From the NCBI RefSeq assembly GCF_046630445.1, contig NC_092338.1, positions 8,388,501 through 8,452,500 of the forward strand: 64,000 nt of DNA, in the 5' to 3' direction. Shown piece after piece: positions 23,883-36,855 of the stretch; positions within the stretch are counted from its first letter, which is position 1, and the number at the start of each line of letters is the position of its first letter. The position numbers and the translations under genes are program-made. The notes beneath the pieces are model-generated. The model saw only the letters and a list, made by a program, of their open reading frames with translations, was not told the origin of the DNA and did no database searches. The DNA comes from Rutidosis leptorrhynchoides (Eukaryota; Streptophyta; Magnoliopsida; Asterales; Asteraceae).

Positions 23883-25824
23883 TGTAATGACCCGGAATTT
23901 TTCGACCAAATTATACTTATGAGATTAATATTTACATAAATTAAACCATACCAACATGATAATCAATCCAAATTGTTGAGACTTGTGTTTTTGAAAAGAG
24001 TTTTACACAACGTTTGACCGTCCAATATGACCGATGATATCACGAACTATATAACATACGATAATTATACGTTTGTGTATATATATGTATTTATATATAT
24101 TTAACATGATCTAAGGATGGTTTAACATCTCATTGTGTACTAATGACAATGAGTTATAAGTATATTTTGAAACTACTAACTTAAGTTTTCAAAACGATAA
24201 CTATACGTAACATTCTTTGATATATATACTTATAATCTATAATGCTTATACATGTATCATATATAATGTATTTAATCACTTTTTAAGGACTTAAATACAT
24301 AAAACAATATAAGTATATTCACAAAAGATAGCTATATTTGAATTCTCGTTCCGTTTCCTCAAGATTTCTATACGTATATCTAGGGTATATGTACCCGTAT
24401 CATACCCAGCTTCTATACGTATTTACTATTGGTATATACACATCAAATCAACATCCTAATCAACATTATTACTGCCCTAGATATGAGGTAACTATGATTT
24501 GTCAAGTAGTATGAATTATTAGTAAGAAAACAAAATTAGGAATCCTTTTCTTTCTTTATAAACTAAAAACATTTTTATAAATGAACACCATTTCTTCACT
24601 CCATTTTCTCATACCTACACCCTCATTTCTCTCTCAAAATACTCCTAACTTCATACTTGATCATCTCCAAGCATTTTCCCCATCATTTAGCTTCAATTAC
24701 AAGCCTTAAACACCATAAGAAAACTCTTTCAAGAACATATCAAAATAACCACCCATTTGAAGAAGTTTACTTCCAACCTTTTGATCTAACTCCACCACTC
24801 TTTGATTCCAAGATTATTTCTTATCTTTTGCAGTAACTTTGTCCAAGTAACTTGAGGTAGTAACCTTGTTCATAATCTTATTCAATTCATATTCATATAG
24901 CTATCTTATTTTGTGGTATAAAATTTTAACAACAAGAACATAGTTTGAATGATTTCAAACTTGTTCGCAAACTAAATAGATCCTTCTAACTTGACTTTTA
25001 AAACATTTCAAGACCTGTAATATATTATAATGATATGCTAACCTAACAATATATAACTTGATTTTACAAAGAACATCTTAAAAACTGAATCTACGTCGTC
25101 GGAGTGCAACCGGGGGCTGTTTTGGGTTGGATAATTAAAAACCATCTTGAGCTTTGAATTGGAAGTTCATGTTCTGGAAAAATGATATTTCTTATGAATA
25201 CATTAACACATAAAAATTTCATGGTTTAACTCAAAGTGTAAGTATTTTTAGAAAAATGACCATTAAATGTTGTTTTTATGATGGAAAATGATCACTTTCA
25301 TAAGTTTCACCAAAGTTTGACCTATAACCTATGATTTCAAATACAAACTAAGGTATTTTCAGTTCATATTCTTAAAATTTAACTCGATCCAAGGAAGTGG
25401 CAAGTTGAACCAACAAAAACGGAGTTGTAATGAAGAAACTACGACTAAAACAAGATTGGGTATCCGAAGCTAGTTTAGCTACGAAAATATTTGGAGAAAA
25501 AGTAAATTAATCATATCTTTTCTAATTAATATGGTATTTTATATATAATTACTTATGATTTGATTTTATATATTTCAGGACCACCCGTAAACAACACGAG
25601 AAGATTAATCATAAGACCTCATGATTGTACGCAACACGTCATTTGACAACACGGTACTTTATGTACGCAACACGTCATTTGACAACATGGTACCATGGGG
25701 TGAGATTAATTCTGATCAATACGAATACGATGGATTCTTTATTTATTTTATTTAAGCAACTAATTGTGGACCACTAACATCGGACTGCTAACTACGGACT
25801 AAGAAAATATTAAAAGTATTAAAA

Positions 25825-25911
<87 letters not shown>

Positions 25912-26648
25912 ACGATTACTTAAAAAGAAAATATGTTGATATATTATATATATGGTTAGGTTCGTGATATCTATCGGAGACCAAGTCGAATTAAATACCT
26001 TCAAGGCAAAAGTGAGTTTCATTTGCTCCCTTTTTAATTGCTTTTGTAATATATATTTTTGGGCTGAGAATACATGCGCTGCTTTTATAAATGTTTACAA
26101 AATAGACACAAGTACTTAAAAATATATTCTACGTTGAGTTGTACCACTGGCATATTTCTCTGTAGCTTGGTAACTACTATTTACATGGGTATTGTAAACG
26201 CGAATCCTGTTGATAGATCTATCGGGCCTGACAACCCCAACCGGACTGGACGACCAGTATTCAACGGTTGCACAGTACTTCATTTTGGTGACTACACTTG
26301 GTACGGTGTAGTGAGATTTCATAATAAAGGGAATATGCGACGTTGGTTAAATGTTAAGTATGGTTACCAAGTGCTCAACCACTTAGAAAGCTTTACATAC
26401 ACTTGCGAGTGTATTATGTTTATGATTATGAAATCTTGTGGTCTATTAACATATTGAAATGATTGTTATGATAAACCTATGAACTCACCAACCTTTTGGT
26501 TGACACTTTAAAGCATGTTTATTCTCAGGTACGAATTAAGTCTTCCGCTGTGCATTTGCTCAATATAAGGACATTACTTGGAGCCGATCATCGCAATGGG
26601 ACCAAATGTTGATGACTTCGTCCAGGTGGATTAGGATGGGTCCTTTCA
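23883..26648 (+). repeat. LARD 3' LTR
   Basis: Nearly identical to 17282-19977, with the same ends. It is about 70 bases longer, mainly because a TA tract has grown (25826-25908). Confidence 0.93.
25826..25908. repeat. (TA)n expanded in one LTR
   Basis: About 83 bases of TA. The matching place in the other LTR (19228-19240) has only about a dozen bases, so the length change arose after insertion. Confidence 0.95.
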
Positions 26649-26653
26649 CACTT

Positions 26654-27446
26654 GTCGGTAACCACCCATCTTAGGCACCCGCACTCTTCCTTGAAAAGAT
26701 AACAAGCCGTGCGGGCCTAAAGTAATAGACTCCGTTTGCCCCACAATTCGTTCTTCATGTTTGTTGTTAACAAAAGCTTCAATTTGAATCTCACCAAGCT
26801 TTACAAGGAAATCGTTAGTAATAATCATGCGTAACGATCCTACTCGTATTTCCGGATGTTGACTCTTTCGACTTAACGCATCCGCGACCACATTCGCCTT
26901 ACCCAGATGATATAAAATTTCACAATCATAATCCTTTACCACATCCATCCACCTACGTTGACGATAATTCAAATCTCGTTGATCAAAGAGATGTTTCAAA
27001 CTCTTATGATCCGAATAAATCGTACACTTGACACCATACAAGTAGTGGCGCCAAATTTTCAACGCATGAACCACCGCTGCTAATTCGAGATCATGAGTCG
27101 GGTATCTCTTTTCGTGTTCCTTTAATTGTCGAGAGGCGTAAGCGATGACTTTACCCCTTTGCATTATAACACACCCGAGCCCATTTAAAGAAGCATCACA
27201 ATAAACCGTCATGTCTTCTACCCCTTCCGGTAGCACTAACACCGGAGCTTGACACAACTTTTCTTTTAACAATTGAAAAGCAATTTCTTGCTCGTTTTCC
27301 CAATTGAACCTTACGTTCTTCCTTGTCAACTTCGTCAAAGGAGAAGCAATCTTAGAAAAGTCTTGGATAAACCGACGATAATAACCGGCCAATACGAGAA
27401 AACTTCGAATTTCTGTAGGCGTAGTCGGTTTTCCCCAACTCTTCAC
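26654..27446 (-). pseudogene. Tekay RNase H region
   Basis: Shows the RT/RNase H connection ([20 protein letters not shown]), then [37 protein letters not shown] and the [10 protein letters not shown] block, with ADALSRK near the end. These are the catalytic blocks of Ty3/gypsy RNase H, which degrades the RNA strand during reverse transcription. It ends where the LARD has inserted. Confidence 0.9.
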
Positions 27447-28293
27447 CGTCTTGGATACCTTCTTTATTCACAATATGGCCAAGGAATTGAACTTCCCTTA
27501 GCCAAAATTCACATTTGGAGAATTTAGCATACAACTTCTCCTTCCGCAAAGTCTTCAACACTTCACGCAAATGGTGCTCATGTTCCTTCATACTCTTAGA
27601 ATAAACAAGTATGTCGTCAATGAACACAATTACCGACTTGTCCAACATAGGTTGGCACACTCGGTTCATAAGATCCATGAATGCCGCCGGTGCATTCGTA
27701 AGACCAAAAGGAATAACTACAAACTCAAAATGCCCATAACGCGTTCGAAAAGCCGTTTTCTCTATGTCTTCCTCACGGACCCGTACTTGATGATAGTCGG
27801 ACCGTAAGTCAATCTTAGAAAAATACGTTGCACCTTGGAGTTGGTCAAACAAATCGTCAATCCAAGGCAATGGATAACGATTCTTGATCGTCACTTTGTT
27901 CAACTCCCGATAATCGATGCACATCCGCATACTACCGTCTTTCTTCTTCACAAATAAAACCGGAGCACCCCATGGCGAGGAACTCGGTCGAATAAAACCC
28001 TTTTTAAGCAACTCTTGGGTTTTATTTAACAATTCTTTCATTTCCGTCGGCGCTAAAGGATAAGGAGTTTTAGCAATGGGGGTAGCCCCCGGAACCAACT
28101 CGATGCGAAATTCAACTTGTCTTTCCGCCGGAACGCCCGGTAACTCATCCGAAAAAATGTCTTCAAATTCATTTACCACCGAAATTTCACGAATGGGTGG
28201 TGGCTCATCATGAGTATCAACAACATGGGCAAGGAAAGCCATGCCACCACTAACAAGGGAACGACGTGCCCGTGCAAAAGTGCATATCGGCAC
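27352..28293 (-). pseudogene. Tekay reverse transcriptase region
   Basis: Blocks in order: [76 protein letters not shown] and the active-site [10 protein letters not shown]. This is a standard gypsy RT that would copy element RNA to DNA. The frame is not continuous with its neighbours. Confidence 0.93.
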
Positions 28294-28435
28294 AAGTCTT
28301 CTTCGTTTATCGCCATGAATAATTAACTCTCCCCACTTGGGGTCTTCACACGAATGAATTTATCATGGCATGCAATATCGGCTCTATTTAGATCAAGCCA
28401 ATCCATACCAACAACAATATCAAAATCACCCAAAG

Positions 28436-28648
28436 TCATCGGAATGAGATTGTTTCGGTACCAAACACAACATTACAATTTTTACAAACATCAACCCCTA
28501 GCACCGTTTTACCATCCACTATTTCGACTTCTACCGGATGACTTAACTTAGCTAGCGGTTTATTCAACTTAGGCACAAATCTTGGAAACACAAACGAAAA
28601 GTTAGCACCACTATCAAAAAGTATACGTGTTGGACTAGAGTTAACCAT
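28436..28648 (-). pseudogene. Tekay aspartic protease region
   Basis: RILFDSGANFSFVFPRF carries a D-S-G aspartic protease active site, as used to mature Gag-Pol. It lies between gag and RT, as expected. Confidence 0.8.
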
Positions 28649-28675
28649 GAAAGTACCTGAGACGACTTCATTTGA

Positions 28676-29752
28676 TTATTTGGCTTCTTCATTCGTCATC
28701 AAGTAGTTGCGACCTCTAGCCGTACCCGCCGCTTTCTCCAATTTCTTAACATGATCATTGTTCAAACTGGGACATTCCGGCCTCTTATGCCCTTCTTTAC
28801 CACAATTATAACAAGTGAGTTTGGTTGTAGAAGGAGGGTTGGTGCAATCACGGGCCATATGTCCCTTTCGTCCACAATTTTGATAAGAATAACGGAACTC
28901 TCAGGGAACACTTTTCTTGACACTACCGACACTCTCGGTTGCACCCTTACCCTTCTTGTTCGAATGACTTGTAGCTTCGAACTTCCTCTTGCAAAAATTA
29001 AAGCCACTCTTTCTTAACACGAGCGCCTCAAAACCTTTGGCCATATTAAACAACTCATCGAAACTCTTCACTACGTTCACACTAATCTTCTCTTGATAAC
29101 TATCATTCAAGATTCGATAGAAATCTTCTTTCAACATTTTATCATTCCCGACATACTCCGGGCAAAGTTGGGTCTTGGACAAAAACACAGATTTGAGAGT
29201 GTTCAAATCCATCGACCCTTGCCTCATGGAACGTAACTCGTCCTTAAGCCTAGTAAGATCGGCTGAAGTTCGGTATTCATCAAAAAAATCCGCCTTGAAC
29301 TCGTCCCAAGTAAAATCCATGCATTGTTCTTCACCATAGACTTGGATTTTCGCGTCCCACCACAATTTAGCATCGCCTCTTAACATGCTACAGCCATATC
29401 TCGTCTTTTTATCGAGAGGGCATTCACATATACGAAAGGCCCCCTCCATATCGGAGATCCAACGGGCACTCTTAAGTGGGTCCCGTTCACCATCGAAGGT
29501 GGGAGGTTGAGTGTCCTTGAAATTCTTATAAAAGAAGTCCCGTCTCCCCACATTATCTCCTTGTAGAACAAGCTTAACTTGTTCCCTAACCACATTAACT
29601 AGTTGCTCGTCGATCGTATCTAGAAACATCTTCTTAACGTCTTCGAGAAACTCCGCTTTTTGACGTTTAAAGATGGCCTCAACTTTGGCCGTGAACTCGG
29701 GGTCCTCGCTCGTGCCCCCATTATCGGTGTCGTGTCCATTTCTCATCTTCAT
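28676..29752 (-). pseudogene. Tekay gag with zinc knuckle
   Basis: The N-terminal part (28901-29752) has the retrotransposon gag domain with GDAKLWWDAK and TWDEFKADFFDEYRTSADL. The C-terminal part (28676-28858) contains the zinc knuckle CYNCGKEGHKRPECP, which binds element RNA. The parts are in different frames, so the gene is broken. Its start at 29752 follows the primer-site leader of about 370 bases. Confidence 0.9.
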
Positions 29753-30121
29753 TCTATAAAACGAAAGAGGTTAAACAACGAGTGGAAAGACATGGCACGC
29801 ATATATATACATATACACCTTACCACCCCATCTTGCTCAACAATCGTCGTACATCACTCGTTTGACACGATTTGCACCCGTAACAATGGTAGCTAGTCAT
29901 TGCTACGCGAGCACGTCGCATTAACTCGTTAGTACAACGTCTATCTCGCTTGATGATTACAACTACAACACAAAACAATTAGTGCAAGGTTAGATCACAT
30001 AAACCCAAGCAATAACGATTCCCGATCCGACCCGAAGTCCTACAAGTCCCGCATAAAGCGCACACACAATAAAGTCTAAGTCTAGGCACCTATCTCAAGT
30101 CGCCTAAATCCCTTAGACCAT

Positions 30122-30133
30122 GCTCTGATACCA
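30122..30133 (-). other. Tekay primer-binding site, tRNA-iMet
   Basis: The minus strand reads TGGTATCAGAGC two bases after the LTR end, an exact complement of the plant initiator-Met tRNA 3' end. It fixes 30136-32205 as the 5' LTR. Confidence 0.92.
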
Positions 30134-30135
30134 CT

Positions 30136-32205
30136 TGAAACAACCCAACCCGTATTCCATACGATAATTTTTTTTTATAATACACATTTACGCGCCAATT
30201 AAATATGTAAACCATTCCACAAGTTTCATTTAAAACGTACCACAATTTAAATGTTTACAAAGGCACGAAGGCCATTAATTAAGTTTAATACAAGTTCGAC
30301 CCACTAAAAATGATAGTTTATAATCCAAACGACACTTCGAGCATGGTTTGGGGCTAAACTACCCAAAATGTTAGGCCAACTTCCAAAAAGCTCCAACAAA
30401 CATCATCAAAGGACACCTAGTGCCCAACCACCTCTTTCCCTTATCCGCACCTGCATCTAAAAAGATAAACAACGAGAGGGGTAAGCTAACGCTTAGTGAA
30501 TGTAATAATTATACGTGTTCATATATAATCTACTTACTTGCAATCACTTACACAATACCGCATACAAGCTAGCAATTCGACAACCATGCAAACATCATGC
30601 ATAAATTACTATCCGTAATTCACAATAAGCTAGCAATAACAATAGCATAAGGTTCACAATTTAATATGCTAAATACAAATTCACACAACCATGGTTAACC
30701 AATCGTACAAGGGAACGGTACTCGTAAAAGACCGTCGGAGTTCATAACATCCATTAGTGTTACTTAAACACCGCGTAATCACTAATCCCCCGGGTGATGT
30801 CTTGAACACCGCGACTAACTCACCCTCATGACAATGTTGCGTCTTGAACACCGCGACGATTCCACATGTCAATCAAACCAATGAGTGGTGTCTTGAACAC
30901 CGCGACAATTCCACTCCCATGACAATGTGGTGTCTTAAACACCGCGACAATACCACATGTCAATCAAACAATGAGTAGTGTCTTGAACACCACGACAATA
31001 CTACTCGTTACTTAGAATGTGGTGTCTTGAACACCGCGACACTTCCACATTCATACCACACAAATAAATACATTATATACGTACACGCATAATTATTCCA
31101 CTCACCTTAATACAAGGATGATGATTATGCACTTCCGAACTTCAAAGCAATGTACCTAATACATTAATTACACTTTCAATACACAACTAGTGGAGCTAAC
31201 CACATTACTTACACTTGAGCATTTAATGATCCATTAGCATTAAATAGCTCATTTACACCAAAACCGCCCATAAATGGTCAAGACACATATTAAATCACTA
31301 AAGCTAGTGATTTAAAGTCTACTACCTTTAACTAATGCAAACTTAGGGTAATTCATACTCATTTCGCCCAAACTAGGTCGACATTACTCTTTTGACCCAT
31401 TTCAATACTTAACTTACAATTTGGTTAACTTAACCCATTTACAATTCTTCCTTCAATTACAAGTGTATTAGTGACTAAAAACACCATTTAACACTTACAA
31501 CCTCAAATCATAAAACCAAACCCTAGATTATAGCTATTTAGGGTTTCCTTTAATCAACATAACCCAAATCCACCCATATTACCTCCAAATGGGTCTTACA
31601 AGTTCCAAACGAACCAAACGAACCAAACCTTAGCATAAACTAATTAAAACTCAAAACATAGGGTTAGGACTTACCAACACTATCCACTCGTAGCTAAGAA
31701 CGAGGAGAACAACTTTAATTCTTGCTCCAAAGATCAACTCTCAATTCTTCACTCACAAATCTCACTTGAATACAAATGGGTTTTTATGTTCGAGAGTAAA
31801 ATAGAGAAAGAAAATGGAAAAGAAATGAGGAAAGTGGATAAGTGGTGGAGATTAAATGCTCCCATCAGATCTATACGCCAAATTACCAATTTGCCCCTTA
31901 AAATCACTTAAAATGAGCTAATTTCGGAATCAGTTCAGCAGAACTGCCGCGGCACGGCTCCATTTGTCGCGGCGCGACACATAAAGGAAAAACTGACCCT
32001 CCTTAGCATGCTTCCTGACTTCGTTTTGCTTGAGATGCCGCGGCGCGGTAAAGGTCATCGCGACGCGACAATACAAAGATATTTCGACCTGTTTAACAGG
32101 CCTCCTGACCTTGATTTCAGTTGAATACCGCGGCGCGATCAGGACTTTCGCGGCGTGGCAAAGGCCTGTGCCTTTAGATATGTACGGGAAAAACGGGATG
32201 TTACA
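30136..32205 (-). repeat. Tekay element 5' LTR
   Basis: Pairs with 13946-15970; slightly longer owing to short indels. It carries the same tandem array (30752-31060) and dyads (31943-32160). Confidence 0.93.
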
Positions 32206-32210
32206 ATCAT

Positions 32211-33034
32211 CATCAACAACTTCTATTTAGAACATTTCATCAAACACCTTGCATGCATGATCTTTAATCATTTTAATCAACATTCTAACCCCTTGTTCAA
32301 ACTCATCAATCCTTAAACACAAATTAAACTTAGATGGGACGGATTCTTATACCTCTATCTAAGAGGTATTGAAGCCCTAAACATGTCTTTAACTTGTGGA
32401 TAACAAGATTGGTGATTCAAGTCTCTATTCTCCTTCTTTGATTCTCCTCTCTAACCTCCACACTACACACAAGAACAGAGAAATGTGTGTGTTGTTGGAA
32501 GAACAATTGATCCAAATGAATCCTTTTTGTCATAAATTTCCAGACACAAGAACAGAGAAATGTGTGTGTTGTTGGAAGAACAATTGATCCAAATGAATCC
32601 TTTTTGTCATAAATTTCCAGACACAAGCTTAATTACCATTTAGTCCTTCAATTTTCAACTTTTGACAAAACCTTTCCGCCAAGACTCGCTGACGTCTTGC
32701 CTCGTATTCCGTGACTCGGACCAAATCTCAGAAGGCATAAAACACAAAAATCGTGGCCCATCAAAATATAGGTCTGACCTAAATCAGAGCTCGTATTAGG
32801 GAAAATTCATGATATTAAATAACATACCCAATATTCTATTATTTGAAAATAATACTAAAAAAAGTTGAAATGTTACACCATCTAATACTCTAATAACAAG
32901 TCAACAGAACCCAATTGTGCAAACCATGTAGAGTCAAAAAAGACCCCCCATGCATGTGTAAATCTAGTGTTAAAACCAGCAAGAAACACTAATAAATTTT
33001 CAAGTTCAAGTACAAATGTGGAGATGTAAACTTA
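32211..33034. other. intergenic, 3' side of PUX5-like gene
   Basis: Non-coding flank between the Tekay element and the PUX5-like stop codon. It holds the tandem duplication at 32467-32620. The last 200 bases probably include the gene's 3' untranslated region. No other gene is seen. Confidence 0.6.
32467..32620. repeat. 77-bp tandem duplication
   Basis: Two adjacent and essentially identical 77-base units, each starting ACACAAGAACAGAG and ending AATTTCCAG; a third partial start follows at 32621. The near identity suggests a recent duplication. Short frames on both strands arise from it. Confidence 0.95.
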
Positions 33035-36000
33035 TTAGAGTTTCTGGATAACGACTGAATTGGCTAACCCAGCTTCTTCAATTGTCTGATTCAAATCATT
33101 AAGCTGCTTTGGAGGGAATCCCATTGTTAGCAGTTGATAAGCCCTGCTCCCTCCAGGCCTCGAAGCATCAATGAACGAACGGATATTGCTTATCGTGTGA
33201 TGGAAATTGAAGCGAGAAACCATACGGGTCCCATCAGCCAATCTCAATTGAATAGAAGTAGATGGTAATGTGTTGTCCACAACTAAGCCCATAGATGGGG
33301 CTGGAGCAGCATTTGTAGGGGCCAAAGGGGCGACTACAGTGTCATCCGAAGCGGTGGTTGTGCCTAAGGTTCTGCCCACTCCCACAAAAGCAGCAGGACG
33401 GTGTTTCTGGACCTGCATATATGTGTATGCATGTATAAATTAGTAGATTAGAAAAAGTCAACCAATTTAATTAAGAATGAATGAGTCTATTCAGGTTATG
33501 ATTTACTGATTCTTTAAGACATAACTAGGGGGAAAAAAATTCTTACAGGGTATTCTTCCAGCTTCCTCACGAGACTTACATGAACAGGAGCTCTTCCTTT
33601 AGCGGGCGTGAGTTCTTCCGGACACTCGGACTTTCTTATGCTCTACATCACCAAGTATAGTAGGATGATAATAAGTAATTAAACCAGAATCAGATCATTT
33701 ATTTACCAACAACATAATCTATTAACGGTGGCACCATCTCTTATAAGGCTAATTACATTAGAATTTTACAATTTACATTAAAGAAACCAACTTTGATCAA
33801 ATTCTAGTTCAGGTAGCCTTGAACAAATTATATCAAATTAAAAAATAATTACCTTAAGAGGAACCATTATAACTCTAAGTAATAACCTTAAACGAAATTT
33901 TATCCCATAGCATTAACAAAATTTAAATAGCAGATACGAAATTTAACACAAGGATTGTGATTAGTAGTTTTAGTAGTATAAAAATTAATATTAGGTATAT
34001 TTAGGAGTCCTGATTTCCTATAGCCTAGTGGTTGGGGTCCTACTTTGTTCATTAAAGGTTTCATGCTCCATAGTCACTAGCAGCATATTTTTAGGAAGGC
34101 CGGGAAAAATGGTTGAAAAATGGCCGATAACTCCACATTTGAGTAAAAAAATATCTTTCTTCCCCAGGTAGCCTGCACAAGATAAACCTTAAACGTTTAC
34201 CCGTTTAGAAACTAACGTTAGGAAAATCTATACAAATTATAAGAACTCTTCCTTTTATGCTGAATTATAAAAGAGAGTTCTTCATTGTTAAACAGAATAA
34301 AAGAAGATGCATCGAAAGAGAGCAGGCCAGCAGACAAATGTTTTAGGCATCAACGGAACCTATTTGATTTATTTTGAGTTTTATTGTATGTTGATCAAAA
34401 TCGTGTTAAAAAATTGTACTACCTCCAAAAAAGATGCATTTTGAGGATCATCCAGCCTCCTCAAAGGACCATCATTCACTGTGAATCCATTGGTCCAAAA
34501 AGTGATGGTATGTGTGTTGTTAACCTCAGGTTCAGGTTGCTGGGGAGCAGCAGGTGTTGTTGCCTCTCCGGACAGTAGTCTTCCTCTTCCAGCAAAGCTT
34601 CTTGAGCTTGAAGATGATGGCTGAAGTTGATCATGAGTTCCTTCTTCTGCCCCTGCTTGTCTAGCTTGCTTAAACAGAGATTCCACATCATTCACCCTTT
34701 TTGGGTCCTGCACAAGCATTCCACTGCAATCAAAGACAAATGTCAGATTGCTTTTACAATTTTATGAATAAAATAAATGGATGTCATGTGCACTGCTGCT
34801 GCTTAATGTATATAACAACCAGCAAAAAAAACAAGTCATTCTTACATATTAAATACAGAGGGTTGTACTTAACACCAAACGCTTATAATATTAAGCCAGA
34901 CAGCCAATAGCATGTTGAATCTCATTTCATTGGAATATAAACACAACGTTAAACCATATAAATTGCCGTACTGCGGAAGAACACTAGCAGAAAAAAACGA
35001 TGTAAATTGCCATCATTACTTCTTCAATCAGAGGCGGATCTATTTATAACCCAGTGGTGGCACGGGACACCACTGAAATACGCGATGTAGTGGTAAATTT
35101 TTGGGTTTTTTAACTAGTGACACCATTGGATAGTGTACATTTTTTTGAGTGACACCAATGAAATAACACATTCAGTAGAAAATTTTTAGGGGTTTTAACC
35201 GGTGACTCCAGTGACTACCAATCCTAGATCCGCCACGGTCTTCAATGTATCTTTTTTATGTCAAGCTACGATAACCTTCTACAACAACTGACAAAATACC
35301 TATGTTCACACAATATTCCCCAATAAGGGATAGCAAGCCCAAGTTTTTACAGAGAAAGAAATACATTAATAGTAAAGAACAGTAAAAATCGAGAAAAAAA
35401 TCGAGTATGTCGGAGATTTGTTATTTTTAACTGAGAAAAGACGTACACTTTACTCGTATAAAAAATAATGAACTAATATAAGTTTCCAGGGTCAAACTCA
35501 AAAATATACTTTTATCACACACAAAAGCGTTTGAAAACAGAAAAAACAGTTTGTTATTCTTGCATGATTGAATATAATGAAATATTTTATCATGCAATGC
35601 ATATAAAGCGTTCTGTACATTAAAATTTGGAACCTGAAAATCTAAATATATGATATTTACGTCAGCGAATTGTATTGATTATCAATCAAATCATGGTTGA
35701 AAACCTATAGGTAGAATAACATTATAACCTCTGGCATTAGATAATGTATTCAGATAGTAGGTTTCGTACGCGTTTAAAAAAGCATTAATCTGATTAATTG
35801 TGTTCAATAAACTCATATATGAACATATTGCATATCATGTAGCACCCTCATCTATTTGATAAATGATCTATTATTAATTCAGAAATATTAATACATTTTA
35901 CATGCTAATAAAAGAATATTCTTTTCTTCAGTCCTACTCAATAATCTTACATAACTGCACTTAGAAGCAATTCAAATTAAAGTATCTAAAAACTACATGA

Positions 36001-36666
36001 AATATCGTTATTAATCTTGATAATCTAGATATATCATTGTCATCATCAAGATATGATATGTTCATAATGATAAACAAATCAATTATCAATTAATCGGATT
36101 CATAATAACTAATAACTAATAGATTACAATAAACAAGAACTGATAAAATAAATAAACCCAACATTTGAGTAATAATTATTGTACCTTTTTTCACCACCAG
36201 TGTAATACTCATTAGGTTCATCTGAATCACTTCCTGATTCATCACCAGGTTGATTCAGATCAGCAAATGTCCGTATCCGTCCAGTTGACCGCGTTGACCG
36301 ACTACCAGACGCCTTCTTATCCGCACCACTATTTCTCGATCTCAGATTGTACGGATTTTCACCGGCCAATTGTTGTAACCCTAGCGATGGCGGCGGAGAA
36401 GCTGATCGGGAACGAGAAGGAGAAGAAACAGGAGACACTTCGATATCATCAGAAAGATTAGGGTTCCGGTGAGGTACCGGAGCGTGTTCTCCGGCGGCAA
36501 CGGTGGTGGTTTCGAAAAAAGTAGAAAGGGCGGAATCGAGATCGTAATTGTGTGATTCAAGGAAGAAAGTGGCTTCTTCCTTTGAAGCGGAAGTGATATC
36601 TGAAAATGCGGTGATGAATTCGTGGTTAGGGTTGTTGGTATTCGTTGCCGGAGTATCTTCTTCCAT
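33035..36666 (-). CDS. PUX5: PUX5-like UBX-domain CDC48 cofactor
   Basis: Four exons with GT-AG borders and matching phases: 36185-36666, 34423-34723, 33547-33642 and 33035-33412, giving 418 residues; Arabidopsis PUX5 is close to that length. Residues about 10-55 form a UBA-like domain ([20 protein letters not shown]), residues 90-150 a Ser/Arg-rich linker with [20 protein letters not shown], residues 232-293 a SEP domain ([17 protein letters not shown]) and residues 344-418 a UBX domain with the GFPPKQL loop that contacts CDC48. Family role: recruits the CDC48/p97 ATPase to ubiquitinated substrates and acts in protein turnover and membrane fusion (the p47/Shp1 type). The start Met is the first in the open frame and matches the family. 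Intron 1 is about 1.46 kb and carries a MITE. No damage is visible. PUX3 and PUX4 are alternatives, but the UBA plus the length favour PUX5. Confidence 0.93.
35029..35238. mobile_element. hAT-type MITE in PUX5 intron, TSD TCTTCAAT
   Basis: The left end CAGAGGCGGATCTA mirrors the right end TAGATCCGCCACGG. An exact 8-base duplication TCTTCAAT flanks it (35021-35028, 35239-35246). It resembles the MITE at 6918-7228 in the GGCGGAT ends and the GTGACACCA/GGGACACCACT interior. Confidence 0.88.
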
Positions 36667-36855
36667 TGTTTGATTTCTTGCGCGAGAAAATACCTATTGA
36701 CCGCTATGAGAGTCTACGTAGCATATGATCTGATGGATCTTTTATATACATGTAGTAAACGATGGGCCCGGGTTTATTCTATATGGGCCGGCCTTTAGGA
36801 TATCGGTGGGCTTTGGGTTTTAAATTTCGAGATTATTATCCTAGCAAATTATTGA

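Larger units (their letters stand above)
17282..26648 (+). mobile_element. LARD-like LTR element lacking pol
   Basis: LTRs 17282-19977 and 23883-26648 both start TGTAATGACCCGG and end GGTCCTTTCA. The target duplication CACTT is exact (17277-17281, 26649-26653). A tRNA-iMet-like primer site follows the first LTR and a purine-rich tract precedes the second. The 3.9-kb interior shows no protease, RT or integrase, only a gag-like short ORF, so this is a large non-autonomous derivative that must have been moved by another element's proteins. It looks structurally whole. The LTRs differ at roughly 25 positions by eye (just under 1%), younger than the host Tekay element. Confidence 0.92.
13946..32205 (-). 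mobile_element. Ty3/gypsy Tekay chromovirus, split by LARD
   Basis: Two LTRs (13946-15970 and 30136-32205), an exact 5-base duplication ATCAT (13941-13945, 32206-32210), a tRNA-iMet primer site beside the right LTR, and gag, protease, RT, RNase H and integrase in the order expected for Ty3/gypsy on the minus strand. The integrase C-terminus keeps a chromodomain-like block. A younger element at 17282-26648 sits in the integrase region. The element is broken: coding regions are interrupted at several places besides that insertion. By eye its LTRs differ at roughly 1.5% of positions plus a few indels, which at about 1e-8 changes per site per year means under or about a million years. Confidence 0.93.
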
